Shown here: piece by piece, positions 11,094 through 21,782 of the stretch
How the letters are laid out: every line of letters begins with the position of its first letter
Position numbering within the stretch: the stretch's first letter is position 1
Assembly: GCA_014898425.1 (NCBI GenBank)
Contig: RCSZ01000011.1
Span: 1,176,501-1,240,500 of the forward strand
Direction: 5' to 3'
Length of the DNA stretch: 64,000 bases
Source: Botryotinia globosa
Lineage: Eukaryota; Ascomycota; Leotiomycetes; Helotiales; Sclerotiniaceae
The notes under the pieces: model-generated
What the model was told of the DNA's origin: nothing
Database searches by the model: none
Seen by the model: only the letters and a program-made list of their open reading frames with translations
Position numbers and translations under genes: made by a program

Positions 11094-11735
11094 TCATAGA
11101 CTATTATATATATCAACATCCATCAAATCTGTCATTAGACGACGATTTCCTCGACTATACTTCGGAGCTGGACCAAACCCCCAATGCCTCTTTCTTTTAA
11201 CCAGAGATGTCTCTACTTCATATCTTTTAGCGAATTTCTGTCGTAGTATTTCGTAAGCTTCTCTTTTGGCCGCCTCAAAGCGATTAGCGATATGAATCAT
11301 AGCTCCTCGTTCAAAGACAATGGTCATATTTTGAAGCTCCCGTATTTGCACTAGCTCTGGTGCATCTTGCTGAAACTGGTCCTCGAAGAGTGTCTTTCTA
11401 ATCTTACTCTCATGATTCCTCAATTGTTCTAAACTATCATCCAGCTTCTCAAATCTCAAACGAGAAACGTTCTCTTCAAGTTCATATACTTTGTATCGAA
11501 AAACGATAGCGAAGACAAAACTTAAGATTCCCAAGATAACTAAAACAACTAGAGCGATGACTGGCACATGGACTAGCCAAGGGTAATCTATGTCCGTAAT
11601 ATAGCAGGTATTATTATCTTTACTTATGGAATTTTGTGGCGAGGAAATGGCGGTGGGCAGCGAGGCCAAAGAATGAATGAATGACGATGGGGTAGGGCTC
11701 AAACTCGCTGTGTGAGAGGAAGATGTGAGATCCAT
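11094..11735 (-). CDS. Hypothetical single-pass membrane protein with coiled coil
   Basis: 213 residues, no intron. The N-terminal 50 residues are Ser/Thr/Pro-rich and contain an N-glycosylation sequon (NNT). One strong transmembrane helix follows (VHVPVIALVVLVILGILSF, about residues 55-80), then a charged Glu/Lys/Arg helix typical of a coiled coil (YELEENVSRLRFEKLDDSLE) and a basic C-terminus. The layout suggests a short luminal or extracellular head and a cytosolic coiled-coil tail. I do not recognise a family and infer no function beyond membrane anchoring. It borders an AT-rich repeat island directly upstream of its start. Confidence 0.55.
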   Translation of the reverse strand: MDLTSSSHTASLSPTPSSFIHSLASLPTAISSPQNSISKDNNTCYITDIDYPWLVHVPVIALVVLVILGILSFVFAIVFRYKVYELEENVSRLRFEKLDDSLEQLRNHESKIRKTLFEDQFQQDAPELVQIRELQNMTIVFERGAMIHIANRFEAAKREAYEILRQKFAKRYEVETSLVKRKRHWGFGPAPKYSRGNRRLMTDLMDVDIYNSL

Positions 11736-11919
11736 GTTTCTGCGTAATGTAATGTGTAATTCCTGGAGTTTATAATAGATAGACTGAGATAGATCCCAAT
11801 GTGAATAAGATAAAAGTTGAGATTAGAGTCAAGCTTTGGGGTTTTTATAGGAAACAATAGTAACCCTTTAAACACTTAATTATAAAGGTTTTCTTATTTT
11901 TTTGGAATTTCTAAAGAGA

Positions 11920-12233
11920 ATATTCTTCAAATTTATAGTAAAATTTTATAATTTGTTTTTACCTATTTTTCTCAAAAGCTATTAAAGATTATATAAAAGC
12001 TTTAAATTTATATGTGATTCCCATACAAATTCAAAAATCGATATTTTGAAGCTCCAGAAATCGATTTACAAAAGTATTAAAAATCCGAAAATTTCGAAAT
12101 AGACTTAAAATTGTTTGAATTATATGAATTTTTGTTGAATTGTGTATTATATTGATAAAGATATTAATAAGTCAAAAAAGTAATTTTTGATATGAAAGGA
12201 TGGCCCGAAACAGGGGTGGCCTGAAAGTAGGGT
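11920..12233. repeat. AT-rich diverged repeat, copy 1
   Basis: This segment shares order and sequence with 12455-12775 at an offset of about 540 bp. Shared landmarks are ACAAATTCAAAAATC followed by ATATTTTGAA, and a terminal GGGTGGCC then GAAAGTAG. Most differences between the copies are C/T or G/A changes, as expected from repeat-induced point mutation. No coding frame survives. Confidence 0.6.
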
Positions 12234-12312
12234 GGTCGACTTGTGAGGGCGCACGGACCCTCTTTGCACGTGACCGGCTATACTAGCCATTTTAGCTAGT
12301 CTTTTCAAGTAT

Positions 12313-12337
12313 AAGTTGGAAGCCTCGCTTCCAACTT
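12313..12337. repeat. Perfect hairpin between the AT-rich copies
   Basis: AAGTTGGAAG and CTTCCAACTT form a perfect 10-bp inverted repeat around CCTCG, which can extend to 11 bp with a 3-nt loop. It lies in the GC-normal spacer (about 12235-12350) that separates the two AT-rich copies, next to a second short palindrome (CTAGCCATTTTAGCTAG). Confidence 0.7.
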
Positions 12338-12454
12338 CCTCTTAGATCTTTATCAATAACTAAACCATTAAAACAACTCCTTTTTAGTTCACAGTCCTCA
12401 CACGACTTATCTCTATATTTATTCAATTTTTTGAAATTTCCTTAAATATTTATA

Positions 12455-12775
12455 CAGATTTAGATTCAAATTTGTCCCCCCAAAAAACGGTTTTCTTTTA
12501 ATTTACTATCAAAAAGTTATTGAATATTAAACAAAAGGTTTAAATTTATATATAATTTCTATACAAATTCAAAAATCAATATTTTGAAATTCTAAATCTT
12601 AATCCAAAAGAATCCTAAAAATCTAATTTTTTTAATATAAATTTGAAATGATTTAAATTATACAAATATAAGTTTTTATTGAATTATATTATATATATAT
12701 TTAAATATTAATAAATCAAAAAGAGATTTTTGATATAAAAAGATAGCTCAAAACAAGGGTGGCCCGAAAGTAGAG
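12455..12775. repeat. AT-rich diverged repeat, copy 2
   Basis: Partner of 11920-12233. It is more AT-rich than copy 1: for example AGATAGCTCAAAACAAGGG here stands against AGGATGGCCCGAAACAGGG in copy 1. Copy 2 therefore looks more heavily mutated. The flank to about 13000 stays AT-rich and gene-free. Confidence 0.6.
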
Positions 12776-13344
12776 TGAGTGATTTATTATTTAAATCTTT
12801 TAAATCTTTTTAGAACTTTAAAATTATTTTATATTGAAAAATCTATACAAAGTACTATACTCTAATCACAATTTCAATATTTTTTATATTGAGATCTATT
12901 TCAGTATATCTACAATAAATCTTAGAAATTATATATTATATCATATAGAAATATAGATTTCATATCTTCCTCTTATATAGCGAATTTGACTATCGTTTGA
13001 ACAACACATACTTCGAGGATACATACATCTATCTACCAACACCCATTCTATATGATTCTATTACACTGAGAAATGTAGGGAAGTAAAAATTTTGAACGGT
13101 TCCAAAACAAGAATTGGAAATCGTGGTGGGATAGCTTGAGAGAAGATTTTAGACAGAAGAAATATAGGATCGGAAAGGCAATGCAAGATATGTCCTATGA
13201 AACAGGGTAAAGTTACTAGTCATTTTCCAGTTCAACTGATATAATAAATTCTCTAAAAAATAGAGAATCTGATTGTTTCAAACAATTTGAAACATTCCTT
13301 TAAGTTAACCACTTATTTCCATCTGAGGAACCGACTAAAAAATC
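12776..13344. other. AT-rich flank, no gene seen
   Basis: This interval joins the repeat island to the 3' end of the alpha/beta hydrolase gene. It is AT-rich to about 13000 and then of ordinary composition. No supported coding frame was found. Confidence 0.35.
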
Positions 13345-14226
13345 TCAAAGCTCAAACTTCTGCTTAAATCTCAAAATTGCATCCGCAATCTCGTCAACAT
13401 TAGTCTCCAAAGCAAAATGTCCCGCATCCAAATACTCCACCAGTACATTCTTACTATCCTTCTTGAATCCCTCCGCCCCAGCCGGAACAAAAATCTCATC
13501 ATTCTTTCCCCAAACCGCTAGAATCGGTACATTTGACTCTCTAAAGAATTTCTGAAACTCCGGATACAACTCAATATTCGTACGATAATCGTAGAAAAGA
13601 TCAAGTTGAATTTCCGTGTTTCCCGGACGAGACATCAGAGCATAGTCCAAGGTATAAGACTCTGGTGCGATTTTGTGAAGATTGGCTTCTGGGGTTCCTG
13701 TGACATATTGCCATTTGGTGAAATCAAGGGAAATGACTCCTTTCAGGGATTCTCTGGAGGAGGCAAGTTCTTCAGGTGTTTTGGTCGCCCACATTTGCTC
13801 AAGAGGAGCCCAGAAACCACCGAGTCCTTCGGTATATGCGTTGCCATTCTGAGAGATTATTGATTGTATGGCGTCTGGTTGACGAATCGCAAGACGTAGT
13901 CCAATTGGACCGCCATAGTTGAAGAGGTAGATTGAGTATTTCTGAATTTTTAGTTCACGTAAGAAAGACTCGATAGAAGTGGTTAAAGCATCAAATGTGT
14001 ACTTGTAATCGAGGCTTTCTGGAACTGAAGTAAACCCAAATCCAGGGATGTCTGGAGCTAAAATGTGATATTTCTTAGATAGAAGAGGAATTAGATTGCG
14101 GTATTGATGAGACGAGCTAGGGAAGCCGTGAAGGAGAAGGAGTGTTGGGGCATCAGAGAGCCCGGCTTCTCTGTAGAATATGTCGACGCCATCGGCATTA
14201 ATAGTTTTGAGCTGTACGGCAGTCAT
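13345..14226 (-). CDS. Alpha/beta hydrolase of the haloalkane dehalogenase / epoxide hydrolase type
   Basis: 293 residues, no intron. LLLHGFPSSSHQYRN gives the HGFP oxyanion-hole motif, and APDIPGFG is the typical following strand. The nucleophile elbow reads YLFNYGGPIG, the acid is D243 in WGKNDEIFVP and the base is H270 in LDAGHFALE. Relatives I know have Asp at the elbow (FDYGAPVG); this copy has Asn at 103, so the usual nucleophile appears lost and activity is uncertain. I use the ATG at 14226 (context CAACCATGA), which fits family length, rather than the one at 14283 that would add 19 residues. The protein is probably cytosolic. It lies 580 bp from a P450 gene on the same strand, which suggests a catabolic or detoxification pair; that link is inference. 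Confidence 0.85.
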   Translation of the reverse strand: MTAVQLKTINADGVDIFYREAGLSDAPTLLLLHGFPSSSHQYRNLIPLLSKKYHILAPDIPGFGFTSVPESLDYKYTFDALTTSIESFLRELKIQKYSIYLFNYGGPIGLRLAIRQPDAIQSIISQNGNAYTEGLGGFWAPLEQMWATKTPEELASSRESLKGVISLDFTKWQYVTGTPEANLHKIAPESYTLDYALMSRPGNTEIQLDLFYDYRTNIELYPEFQKFFRESNVPILAVWGKNDEIFVPAGAEGFKKDSKNVLVEYLDAGHFALETNVDEIADAILRFKQKFEL

Positions 14227-14805
14227 GGTTGAGTATCGATGCGTGATGATATCAAGCAGATGAAGATCGATTAGGTGGCTCATGTCTCAACATATATACA
14301 GGTCCGTCTTCAGAATTGCGGGGTACATACCGCAAGCCATGTCTGAATTATGTCAATATGGAGAGAATATACGGGCCAGAGTTTGTGAGGTCTGAAAGCG
14401 GCCGCGGACTTTCATACTTTTGTCTTTGTCATCTGCTTACAGGACGCTGACGACTTGGTGAAAAGCGCGTATCTGATTGGTTGATTTGCCGAACAAAGGA
14501 AGGAACAACAAATTTAGTGCATCCTTGATTACACTTCTCCGGCGAACTCAGGTCTTTCTCGAATACTTATTCGTATTCACATGGCTTAATCAATGAGAAG
14601 GAGTAGAGCCTTCAATGTTGAAATGTTGCACAAGATATCACAAACTCGGGGATTAAATAGAATTAGCTTAAATACCGAATAATTATTCAGCCCGGATTTG
14701 GACATTCATGGTTTAGAATCGAGGTTGAATTAGCGTTGCCAATAAGACACCGAAAAGATTGTTTCCACAATTCAACAACCAGGGCTCTGCGACTGGGATT
14801 ATGAT
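14227..14805. other. Intergenic between the hydrolase and P450 genes
   Basis: Promoter of the hydrolase (minus strand) and 3' flank of the P450. It contains a NotI-like GCGGCCGC at about 14398. No gene is seen. Confidence 0.4.
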
Positions 14806-16587
14806 TCATGCAGAGGCAATGATACTCACTTTACACGGCAGCCCACCCTCCATGGGCAAAGTAAGACTATTCCTACTAATTCTCTCTTTCTGGTCGATCA
14901 ACGAAATGTTAAAATTGACAACCAATGATGCAATTACCTGAGCAGCCACAGCTTCTGCCATTTTCTTTCCTAGACAAGTTCGCGGTCCCCCGTTGAATAC
15001 TGGATACTCAAAAGCAGTCTTCGAGATTATGACGCCGTTGTCTAGCCATCTCTCAGGCCTAAAATCATCAGCATCCTCACCCCAGATCGACCTTGACCTG
15101 TTCATCGCCCATGGACACCAAACTAGTACTGCGTGTTTGGGAAGAAAGGTTCCATCGGGTAGTGTAGTCGCTTGCTCGCATTGCTTGATTTCGAATGGCA
15201 CCGGTGGATAAAGTCTCAGTGCTTCATAGAAAACAGCCATAACATACGGGACAGTTGTGGGCTTATATGTTGTCGACTGTCTGCCGGGATTTTCTTTGGT
15301 AAGATAGGCTGCTTCTTGACGTACACTGTCAATGACTCTTGGGTGACGCATTAGAAGATAAAATGTCCACGTCAAAGCTTGTGCAGTAGTATCACGGCCT
15401 AGCCATCATCAGCTGAGAAATGAACACATGGCCATTCGATGTGATACGTACCAGCGGAAAGATAATTCAAGGCAGCATCTGCTACCATTTGATGGTCATC
15501 AATTGACTCCAATAGAGAATTGATTAAACTGCCGGAAATAGAATCCAAGGAGTTTTGCTTGTTTTTCACCTGAGACCTCTCCTGTCGGGCCCTAACAGCA
15601 TTCGACACAATCTCTGTACCAAAGTCTTTGACTTTTGCTATTGATGATCTAAAACGACCACCAAATACCATCTCAGTGACAGGCCAAAGAGGGTTCTGGA
15701 ACCTTTCTCCGGTAGCTCCGGATGCGTATTCGAAAGCTAACGAGAATGGGTCACCTGCACGCATGTCCATCTAACTCCGTCAGTGAAATGTCCCATAGTC
15801 ACATTCTGAAAATTCCAATCCTTACATCGTATGCCATTCGACCCATAAGTTTCGTAGTCAATTCATGAAACACAGCCTCTAAATTGATGGTCTTGCCATT
15901 TTCTGCAATTCTAAGCTGTGCCAGAGTCTCCTCTAGATATTTTGGAAGTGCAACATCGGTGAGAACTTTCAGATTTGAAGCATTGAGAAAATTCAAGCCA
16001 GCTTTCCGCTGCACTTTCCATAGATCCCCATCAGCATTGATAATTCCATTGCCAAATAAATCCCAAGATCTGCTCTTGAAGAAGTCCCCTTTTGCAAAGA
16101 TGCCTTCATTCTTCAAAACGTACTCGAGATTTTTCGGATCATTTATCACAACACCAGGTGGTAATGAAGGAACTGAAATTTCGAATGTTTCCCATCCAAA
16201 CTTGCGCTCGCATTTAACGAACCAGGAAAAGAGCTTGTGACGAGCTTGGAGAAATAGGATCCCATTTCCAACTAACGGCAATGTATTTGGTGGTCGTCTG
16301 GACACTTGATTAGTCTGGTAGGTGAGCGGGGAAAGGACTTTGATGTAAACACTCTCGTGGGAGATGCCAGATGTCAACACGAAGAACAAATCAATGTACA
16401 CTCGTACAATATTGCAATGTTACGTGGGATCATCTCCATTGAAAAAACGCGCAACCTCGTGATTTCGTGCCAACTTCGCGTTCACTTACCTCAATCTCTT
16501 TCCATTCCTCCTAATCTCCGAACCTCTAAACAGAGAACCCCCCAGACAGGCCGCAATGAAAATTGATATAATTATCGAGATGAACAT
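14806..16587 (-). CDS. Cytochrome P450 monooxygenase (CYP52-clan type)
   Basis: Haem-thiolate monooxygenase, expected on the ER membrane with a reductase partner. Four exons close in frame to 493 residues: 16587-16490, 16297-15826, 15770-15452 and 15398-14806. The first exon encodes the membrane anchor (MFISIIISIFIAACLGGSLF), and the next begins with the proline-rich hinge RRPPNTLPLVGNG. The I-helix motif AGRDTT (residues 296-301) is rebuilt exactly across intron 3, and EALR (E355, R358) is the ExxR motif. FNGGPRTCLG carries the haem-ligand Cys438. The spacing and the NLEYVLKNEGIFAKGDF segment resemble CYP52/CYP539 enzymes, which often hydroxylate fatty acids or alkanes; the substrate is not predictable. 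Intron 1 is long (192 nt). The last residues read through a possible donor (GTGAGT at about 14824), so the extreme C-terminus may differ. Confidence 0.92.
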
Positions 16588-16880
16588 TCTCCTACAATTC
16601 CGTACGACACCGAACAAAGAATCATGAACGTGAAAAATGTGGTGATGCAATATGCATACGAAGTAAGAATGGAATGAAGGAACCGAACCCTGGTTTTGGG
16701 CTAAAACTAGCGTTGTGAGGATAAGAGATAAAGCTTCATGTTTCATACCTGGGATACAACCGTGGACATCATTCATCATTCGTTTGCTACAACTCGACAT
16801 CCTCAATCCACGGCATTAATATTCGACCTTGAGATACATATTGTGATTCAATTGGAGATACGAGGAATAACAGAGGAAAA
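16588..16880. promoter_or_regulatory. Shared divergent promoter, P450 and methyltransferase-like gene
   Basis: Only 293 bp separate the two inferred start codons, transcribed outward. Both 5' leaders and core promoters must fit here. I see no clear TATA box and no recognisable regulator site, so the call rests on gene arrangement only. Confidence 0.5.
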
Positions 16881-18081
16881 ATGGTACTCATTTGTCCACG
16901 ACTTCATTTATTTGAGATCAATGATCAACCCTGGTATATTAGCCCTTACAGCTCAAGACAAGCTCTCCAAGCTCCACACTTCTCCCATCTTTCATTGATC
17001 CTTCGCCATCATCCCACCTCTTGTTACAACTAACAGCTCTTCGCAGGTTTCCCCAATACCTCCGTTTAAAAGTTCAGTCTTGTCTAACCCTCTGCTGGAC
17101 CTTCCGCGTCCCCATCATCCAACCCTCCTCCCCCGCCCAACTAGTCGCCACAACCCTCTCTCGAGTGCTCTCCAACGACGTCACATCCTATACTTATGTC
17201 GATTTCTGTGCCGGAGCCGGGGGTCCCACTCCTTATATCGAAGTGTACATGAATGCACATTTGAATCACTCCTCCACTTCTACCACCAATGCCTCGACCA
17301 CATCAATCGCAAACCATGAAGTCTCATATGCCGAAGTCGCAGCTACGCCAAAAAATCAGATGGACGGACTCGCTCTGCGCTCACCACGTCCTGTTAATGG
17401 TGATGATAGATATGGGAAAGCACAATTTGTTCTAACGGATTTACATCCTCATATACCCGATTGGACAGAAGCATCGAAACGCAGCGAGAATCTCAATTTT
17501 ATATCTGAACCTGTCGATGCAGCAAATGCGCCGAGAGATCTGTTGAAGAATGTCAACGGTGAGACGAATGGTGTACATGGCGAGACCAAAGTTTTCCGGT
17601 TATACAATCTCGCTTTTCATCATTTTGGTGATGAATTGGGAGGCGATATATTGAAGAACACGGTGGAGACTGCGGATGGTTTCGGGTATGGTTTCCCCTG
17701 CTTTCCTCTCAATGGTCTTTTTCACCATTGTTTTCACCAAAATTTCTAACGCATGGATGCAGTATATTCGAGCTCCAAGAACGCACTATTTCCTCCTTGA
17801 TAACCATGTTCGCAATGGGCATAATGATGCTCGGAATTACTCCCTTCTACTTCTGGCGCTCTCCTGGTCATCTATTCTTCACATATATTATACCAATTAT
17901 TCCTTTCGTGCTGGTGTTTGATGGAATCATAAGTTCTGTAAGGACCAGGAGTGCAAGTGAAGTAGAGGCATTGATGAAGAAGAGTGGCGGTGATACCAAT
18001 GGGTGGAAGGTGTTGAGTGGGAGGGAGAGACATACATGGCCCACGGGATATATGACTTGGGTTATGGGGGTTAAGGAGTAG
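16881..18081 (+). CDS. Fungal methyltransferase-like membrane protein
   Basis: Three exons, 16881-16933, 17047-17685 and 17763-18081, give 336 residues. The tiny first exon encodes MVLICPRLHLFEINDQPW, and the join restores the family-like FEINDQPW-FPQYLRLKVQSCL stretch. YVDFCAGAGGPTPYIE is a glycine-rich SAM-binding motif I; QFVLTDLHPHIPDW and FRLYNLAFHHFGDE follow as motif II/III-like strands. After the second join (GFG-IFELQERT) come two hydrophobic segments (MFAMGIMMLGITPFYFW and LFFTYIIPIIPFVLVFDG) and a conserved-looking RHTWPTGYMTW tail. I know similar uncharacterised ascomycete proteins of this order. Substrate and cellular role are unknown. Branch-point-like CTAAC elements precede both acceptors. 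Confidence 0.8.
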
Positions 18082-18343
18082 CGTGAGAGCGATGGATTCC
18101 GGGGTTAGAACACAAGGCCAAATTTAGTAAGGTCATTATGAGATGCCTGAGTTAGCCTACAGTTTCTTTGGAATCGTTTGTATCGCAGCAGTTGTGTTTA
18201 TGAAGCCCCTGCTAGAATCACCGAACTTCCTTCACTCGAGGTGGGATTTTTTAGGAGAAAATATGGATTGTAATCCGAAATTGTAAGATGGTTAGAGAAA
18301 AGTAATGTATGTAAAATTTATCATACTTGCTCTATATACAATC
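18082..18343. other. Convergent 3' flank
   Basis: 262 bp between the stop codons of two convergent genes (methyltransferase-like, plus; rad4, minus). It must hold both polyadenylation regions. AT-rich stretches near 18300-18340 are consistent with this, but no discrete signal is clear. Confidence 0.35.
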
Positions 18344-20941
18344 TCATTCTGGAATAAATCCACCGCCCATATCATCGTCATATTCATCATCTGTATACGT
18401 ATCGCTCAACTCACTACTATCATCACTCTCCATATTCTCATCTTCTCTTGAGAAACCACCCCCTTCCCCACCATCATCATCCTCGTCCTCCTTCACGAAT
18501 CCACCCCCACTTTCTTCCTCGTCATCTCTCAAAAACCCATCATCCTCCATCCCGGGTTCCGCTTCCTCTTCCTCATCATGAGCCCCGTCCTCTTCATCAA
18601 CCTCAGCATCGTCCTCCCCTTCCTCATCATCAAAATACCCATCTATCGTTTCCTTAATCCTCAACCCGAGTAACCACTTCCTCCAAAGCCTCAACACAAT
18701 TTCTCTCTTTCCCTCCTCTATTTCTCTCTCCCTCTCGTCCCTAAACCCCCTCACAACTTCTTCTACCGCTTCTCTATACTCCTTCGCCACCACAATTCCC
18801 CTTAAAACCGCCGTCCCATGTCTCCCTCTAAATTCAAATCCCGTTAATGCGGCTGCGAAATCTATACCCAGCAATTTAGCGGCGTATACTGATTCCGGTG
18901 CTGAGATATGAACGCCCCCTTTTGGAACCATAGATGGTACATATACATCTATATTTCCGAACGAGTTTTTGGGCACCCGACCATTCACTATAGGAGGCGG
19001 GATGAAGAGTTCTGTTTGTAGTTGCGTATACAGTGCTGTGCCCGCTCTTTCTTCTCTTTCTTCTTCACCCGCAAAATCGTTTTTTCGTGGGTTTCGAGAT
19101 GGTACGACCTTGACGGGTTCTTCGCCCATCTTGACCTCGCGCCCAAGTCGATACCATGCGTCTGCACTTTTGCATATATGGACATCTTTCCTACGATAAA
19201 CATTTTCCAATTTTTTGATCCCACTGGCATTCGCATTCCCGGTGGCTACTTTGCCACTTTCTCTTTCCGCAACGATAACTTCATTTCTTCGTAAATGGCG
19301 TTCAAGTGCATAAATGGGATGATCCTTAAAATCCTGTACGTTCTTCGGCATAGGTTCTCTTCCTTCTAATGCTGCCAATTCTCCATCTTCGATTTGTTCC
19401 TCATCTGTTTTCCAGCCCCGGGAATAGTGGAAGAGGACTTTGTTCCACCATTTTTGTCCTCCGTCCATGGATTCGATGCGTTGTTTGCGGGTTTTGGAAT
19501 TAGGAGCCTTGGCGTAACGACGAGTTACGTCGCGGGCGGAGGAATCAGAGGAAAAAGCTAGAACGTAAGAGAGCGCGTTATCTTTATCTGTGAGAGGTGG
19601 CTCAAAGGAGCGGGGCTTAGAGATTGTTTCTGTGACTAGGGGGTCGATCGGAATCCATTTCTGGTGAGCAGAATCGAGGACTTCGACCCAGAAGATTGGA
19701 AATGGAGATTCGCGGATGGGCTTTGCTTTTGGGGTGGGTGGCGGTAGAGGTGCAGGATTGATGGTGGGAATATTGTAGCCGGCGGCCCCGGGATGTCCGA
19801 GACGACTGCGTGGATTTGAGAGGAGGGATGAGTTACTGGGTCCTGGTGAGGGTATGGGTGGAGGTGGAATGGTTGGTCTTACTTTAGGCTTGGGTGGTTT
19901 GGGCATGGATGGGCCGCCGGTGGTGAAGGATAGGGGCTGTAAAGAACACACTAAGCGGGATTCAACATCTACGCTTCGTAACAATGCACAGAATAGTTGT
20001 GCTCCTGAGTCTCTAGAGCCTTTTAATTCCGTTGCCGCGATCCTAAAATCTGCCCTCTCATATGAAGCATCTGCATCTTCAGGCAATTTGTACTGTAAAC
20101 ATGTCAGATTTTTTCCATAAAAATCAAGAAGAAATCTTACGTTTTTGATATCGTCCTCATTATCCGCCCACAATGCCCGCCTCAATCCCCTCTTGGTGAT
20201 CTGAAATTTTGTCCTCCACAAAACAGCCACCATATCCAAACCTTTCTTCAATGATTCAGCTTGGCTGAATTGTGATAGATCTTTTCTTGGCCTCAAGAAT
20301 GACAACATTTTCCTATTCAAAAGCGGTCTAAGACAATCCTGAACTTCAGAATCGTTACACCATTCATTTCTTCTATGAACATGTGACAATAAACATAAAA
20401 GATGTAATTTATGAATCTCCAATCGGAGATTTCTGTCTCCTTGAGTGAGAGTCTTACGTCGGGGGGTGGCAGTTTGACGCTGAGGTGCTAATCTGGTAAG
20501 CGTTAATTCTAGATCTCCTGATGGTTCATCCTCTTTGGTGTTAAAATTAACATTTTCCCAGTCAATTTCAACATCTGCATCGCTCTCGTCTGTTTCTTCA
20601 TCTGAATCTCTATAAGCAGTCTGCCGAGGCCCGTTCTCATCCTCCTCCGGGCTCTCGCCATTGAGGCTCGTTGGTGCCGTCATGACATCCTCAAACTCGA
20701 CGTCTTCATCATCTTCAGCTTCGTCATGTGACTCTGCCACAGAAGGTTTCGAAGGCCCTGCTTTTGATGCCGTAATTACAGCATCTCGTAAACCAACTCT
20801 CCGTTTTTTAAAAGGTCTTTCGGGTACTGCTAACTGCGACGGTATGGCCTCTTCTAGCATATCACGATATACATCTGGGACTGCATTTTGACCCGCAGCT
20901 TTGCCTTTCCCCTTGGCTCTCCCCCTGGTCTTTGGAGGCAT
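18344..20941 (-). CDS. rad4: Rad4/XPC DNA damage recognition protein
   Basis: Lesion-sensing subunit of global nucleotide excision repair in the nucleus, partner of Rad23. The N-terminus is basic then acidic (MPPKTRGRAKGKGKAAG). The transglutaminase-like region includes GAQLFCALLRSVDVESRLV and FWVEVLDSAHQKWIPIDPL. The beta-hairpin domains follow in order: HPIYALERHLRRNEVI (BHD1), KSADAWYRLGREVKMGEEPV (BHD2) and VPKNSFGNIDVYVPSMVPKG then LGIDFAAALTGFEFRGRHGT (BHD3). The C-terminus is a long Asp/Glu-rich tail. The open frame is continuous for 865 codons, but 20140-20093 has perfect intron ends (GTAAGA..TTTACAG), is 48 nt and has no stop. Removing it gives 849 residues and a better match around NEDDIKNYKLPEDA, so I think it is an intron. 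Confidence 0.93.
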   Translation of the reverse strand: MPPKTRGRAKGKGKAAGQNAVPDVYRDMLEEAIPSQLAVPERPFKKRRVGLRDAVITASKAGPSKPSVAESHDEAEDDEDVEFEDVMTAPTSLNGESPEEDENGPRQTAYRDSDEETDESDADVEIDWENVNFNTKEDEPSGDLELTLTRLAPQRQTATPRRKTLTQGDRNLRLEIHKLHLLCLLSHVHRRNEWCNDSEVQDCLRPLLNRKMLSFLRPRKDLSQFSQAESLKKGLDMVAVLWRTKFQITKRGLRRALWADNEDDIKNVRFLLDFYGKNLTCLQYKLPEDADASYERADFRIAATELKGSRDSGAQLFCALLRSVDVESRLVCSLQPLSFTTGGPSMPKPPKPKVRPTIPPPPIPSPGPSNSSLLSNPRSRLGHPGAAGYNIPTINPAPLPPPTPKAKPIRESPFPIFWVEVLDSAHQKWIPIDPLVTETISKPRSFEPPLTDKDNALSYVLAFSSDSSARDVTRRYAKAPNSKTRKQRIESMDGGQKWWNKVLFHYSRGWKTDEEQIEDGELAALEGREPMPKNVQDFKDHPIYALERHLRRNEVIVAERESGKVATGNANASGIKKLENVYRRKDVHICKSADAWYRLGREVKMGEEPVKVVPSRNPRKNDFAGEEEREERAGTALYTQLQTELFIPPPIVNGRVPKNSFGNIDVYVPSMVPKGGVHISAPESVYAAKLLGIDFAAALTGFEFRGRHGTAVLRGIVVAKEYREAVEEVVRGFRDEREREIEEGKREIVLRLWRKWLLGLRIKETIDGYFDDEEGEDDAEVDEEDGAHDEEEEAEPGMEDDGFLRDDEEESGGGFVKEDEDDDGGEGGGFSREDENMESDDSSELSDTYTDDEYDDDMGGGFIPE

Positions 20942-21782
20942 TTTTGTTCTTCAGGCCTTGTGATTAGAATTTCAGTGAATATTGATATCGATTGCGTATC
21001 TGCGTCGTGCTTCGTGATCTCATTGCTCGAGAAAAATGTTCCTAGAAGGTCTTGTTACCTGATTTGGTCGTGGTGCCTTATCGGGATTTTGTGGATTAAT
21101 GATCGATCATGGAAGGCACGTTAAAGCGGGAGAATTTCTAGTTCCAAGATATATATAATCAATCGTCGATCAATACTTGTACATGAACTTATCATTCTCG
21201 ACCAAGAGCCCTTACAATATGGGAGCACGGCGACGCAAGTAAATCTAGAAACTTGGATATTGATTAATAAGCACAAGGTCGTGACTGAGTGTGTATATTA
21301 AATTTGGGGCGCGAATTTATCAAGCTGCATGTTCTGCGCCGACAAACATCGCATCCGAATGCATCATCTGCCTTTGGAAGCACACCGAGGATGTATTGAA
21401 AAGTACATGATAGTACACTGGGAGCTAAATGATTGTTTCATCAATTTCAGCTGTGCCTTCCATCTATTTTTCGGTACTTAGTATTCCAAACGTCAGTATC
21501 ATGGTTGGGTAACATTTAAAAAGGATTATCGATAATATGAGTATCTAACTATCGATATATTAAAGCTACATTGAGCAGTTCGAGCGAGTCGCTGGATCTT
21601 CCTTGATTTTCTTCTATATTGTCGAAAGACTACTTCACATTTGAATGTTGATTGTCTCTCTCTCTACCACGCCACGTTCATGAAAAGTCCAAAACCACAT
21701 GAGCTGATTTGAGACGTTGAAATGATCTGGTGTATCGACAAATAATTTGATAGCAAGGCACGATCGAATCGGATCAAGATCT
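20942..21782. other. Intergenic between rad4 and the carbon-nitrogen hydrolase
   Basis: 840 bp holding the rad4 promoter and the 3' flank of the next minus-strand gene. An ATCGATA/TATCGAT-rich patch lies near 21520-21560. No supported gene. Confidence 0.4.
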
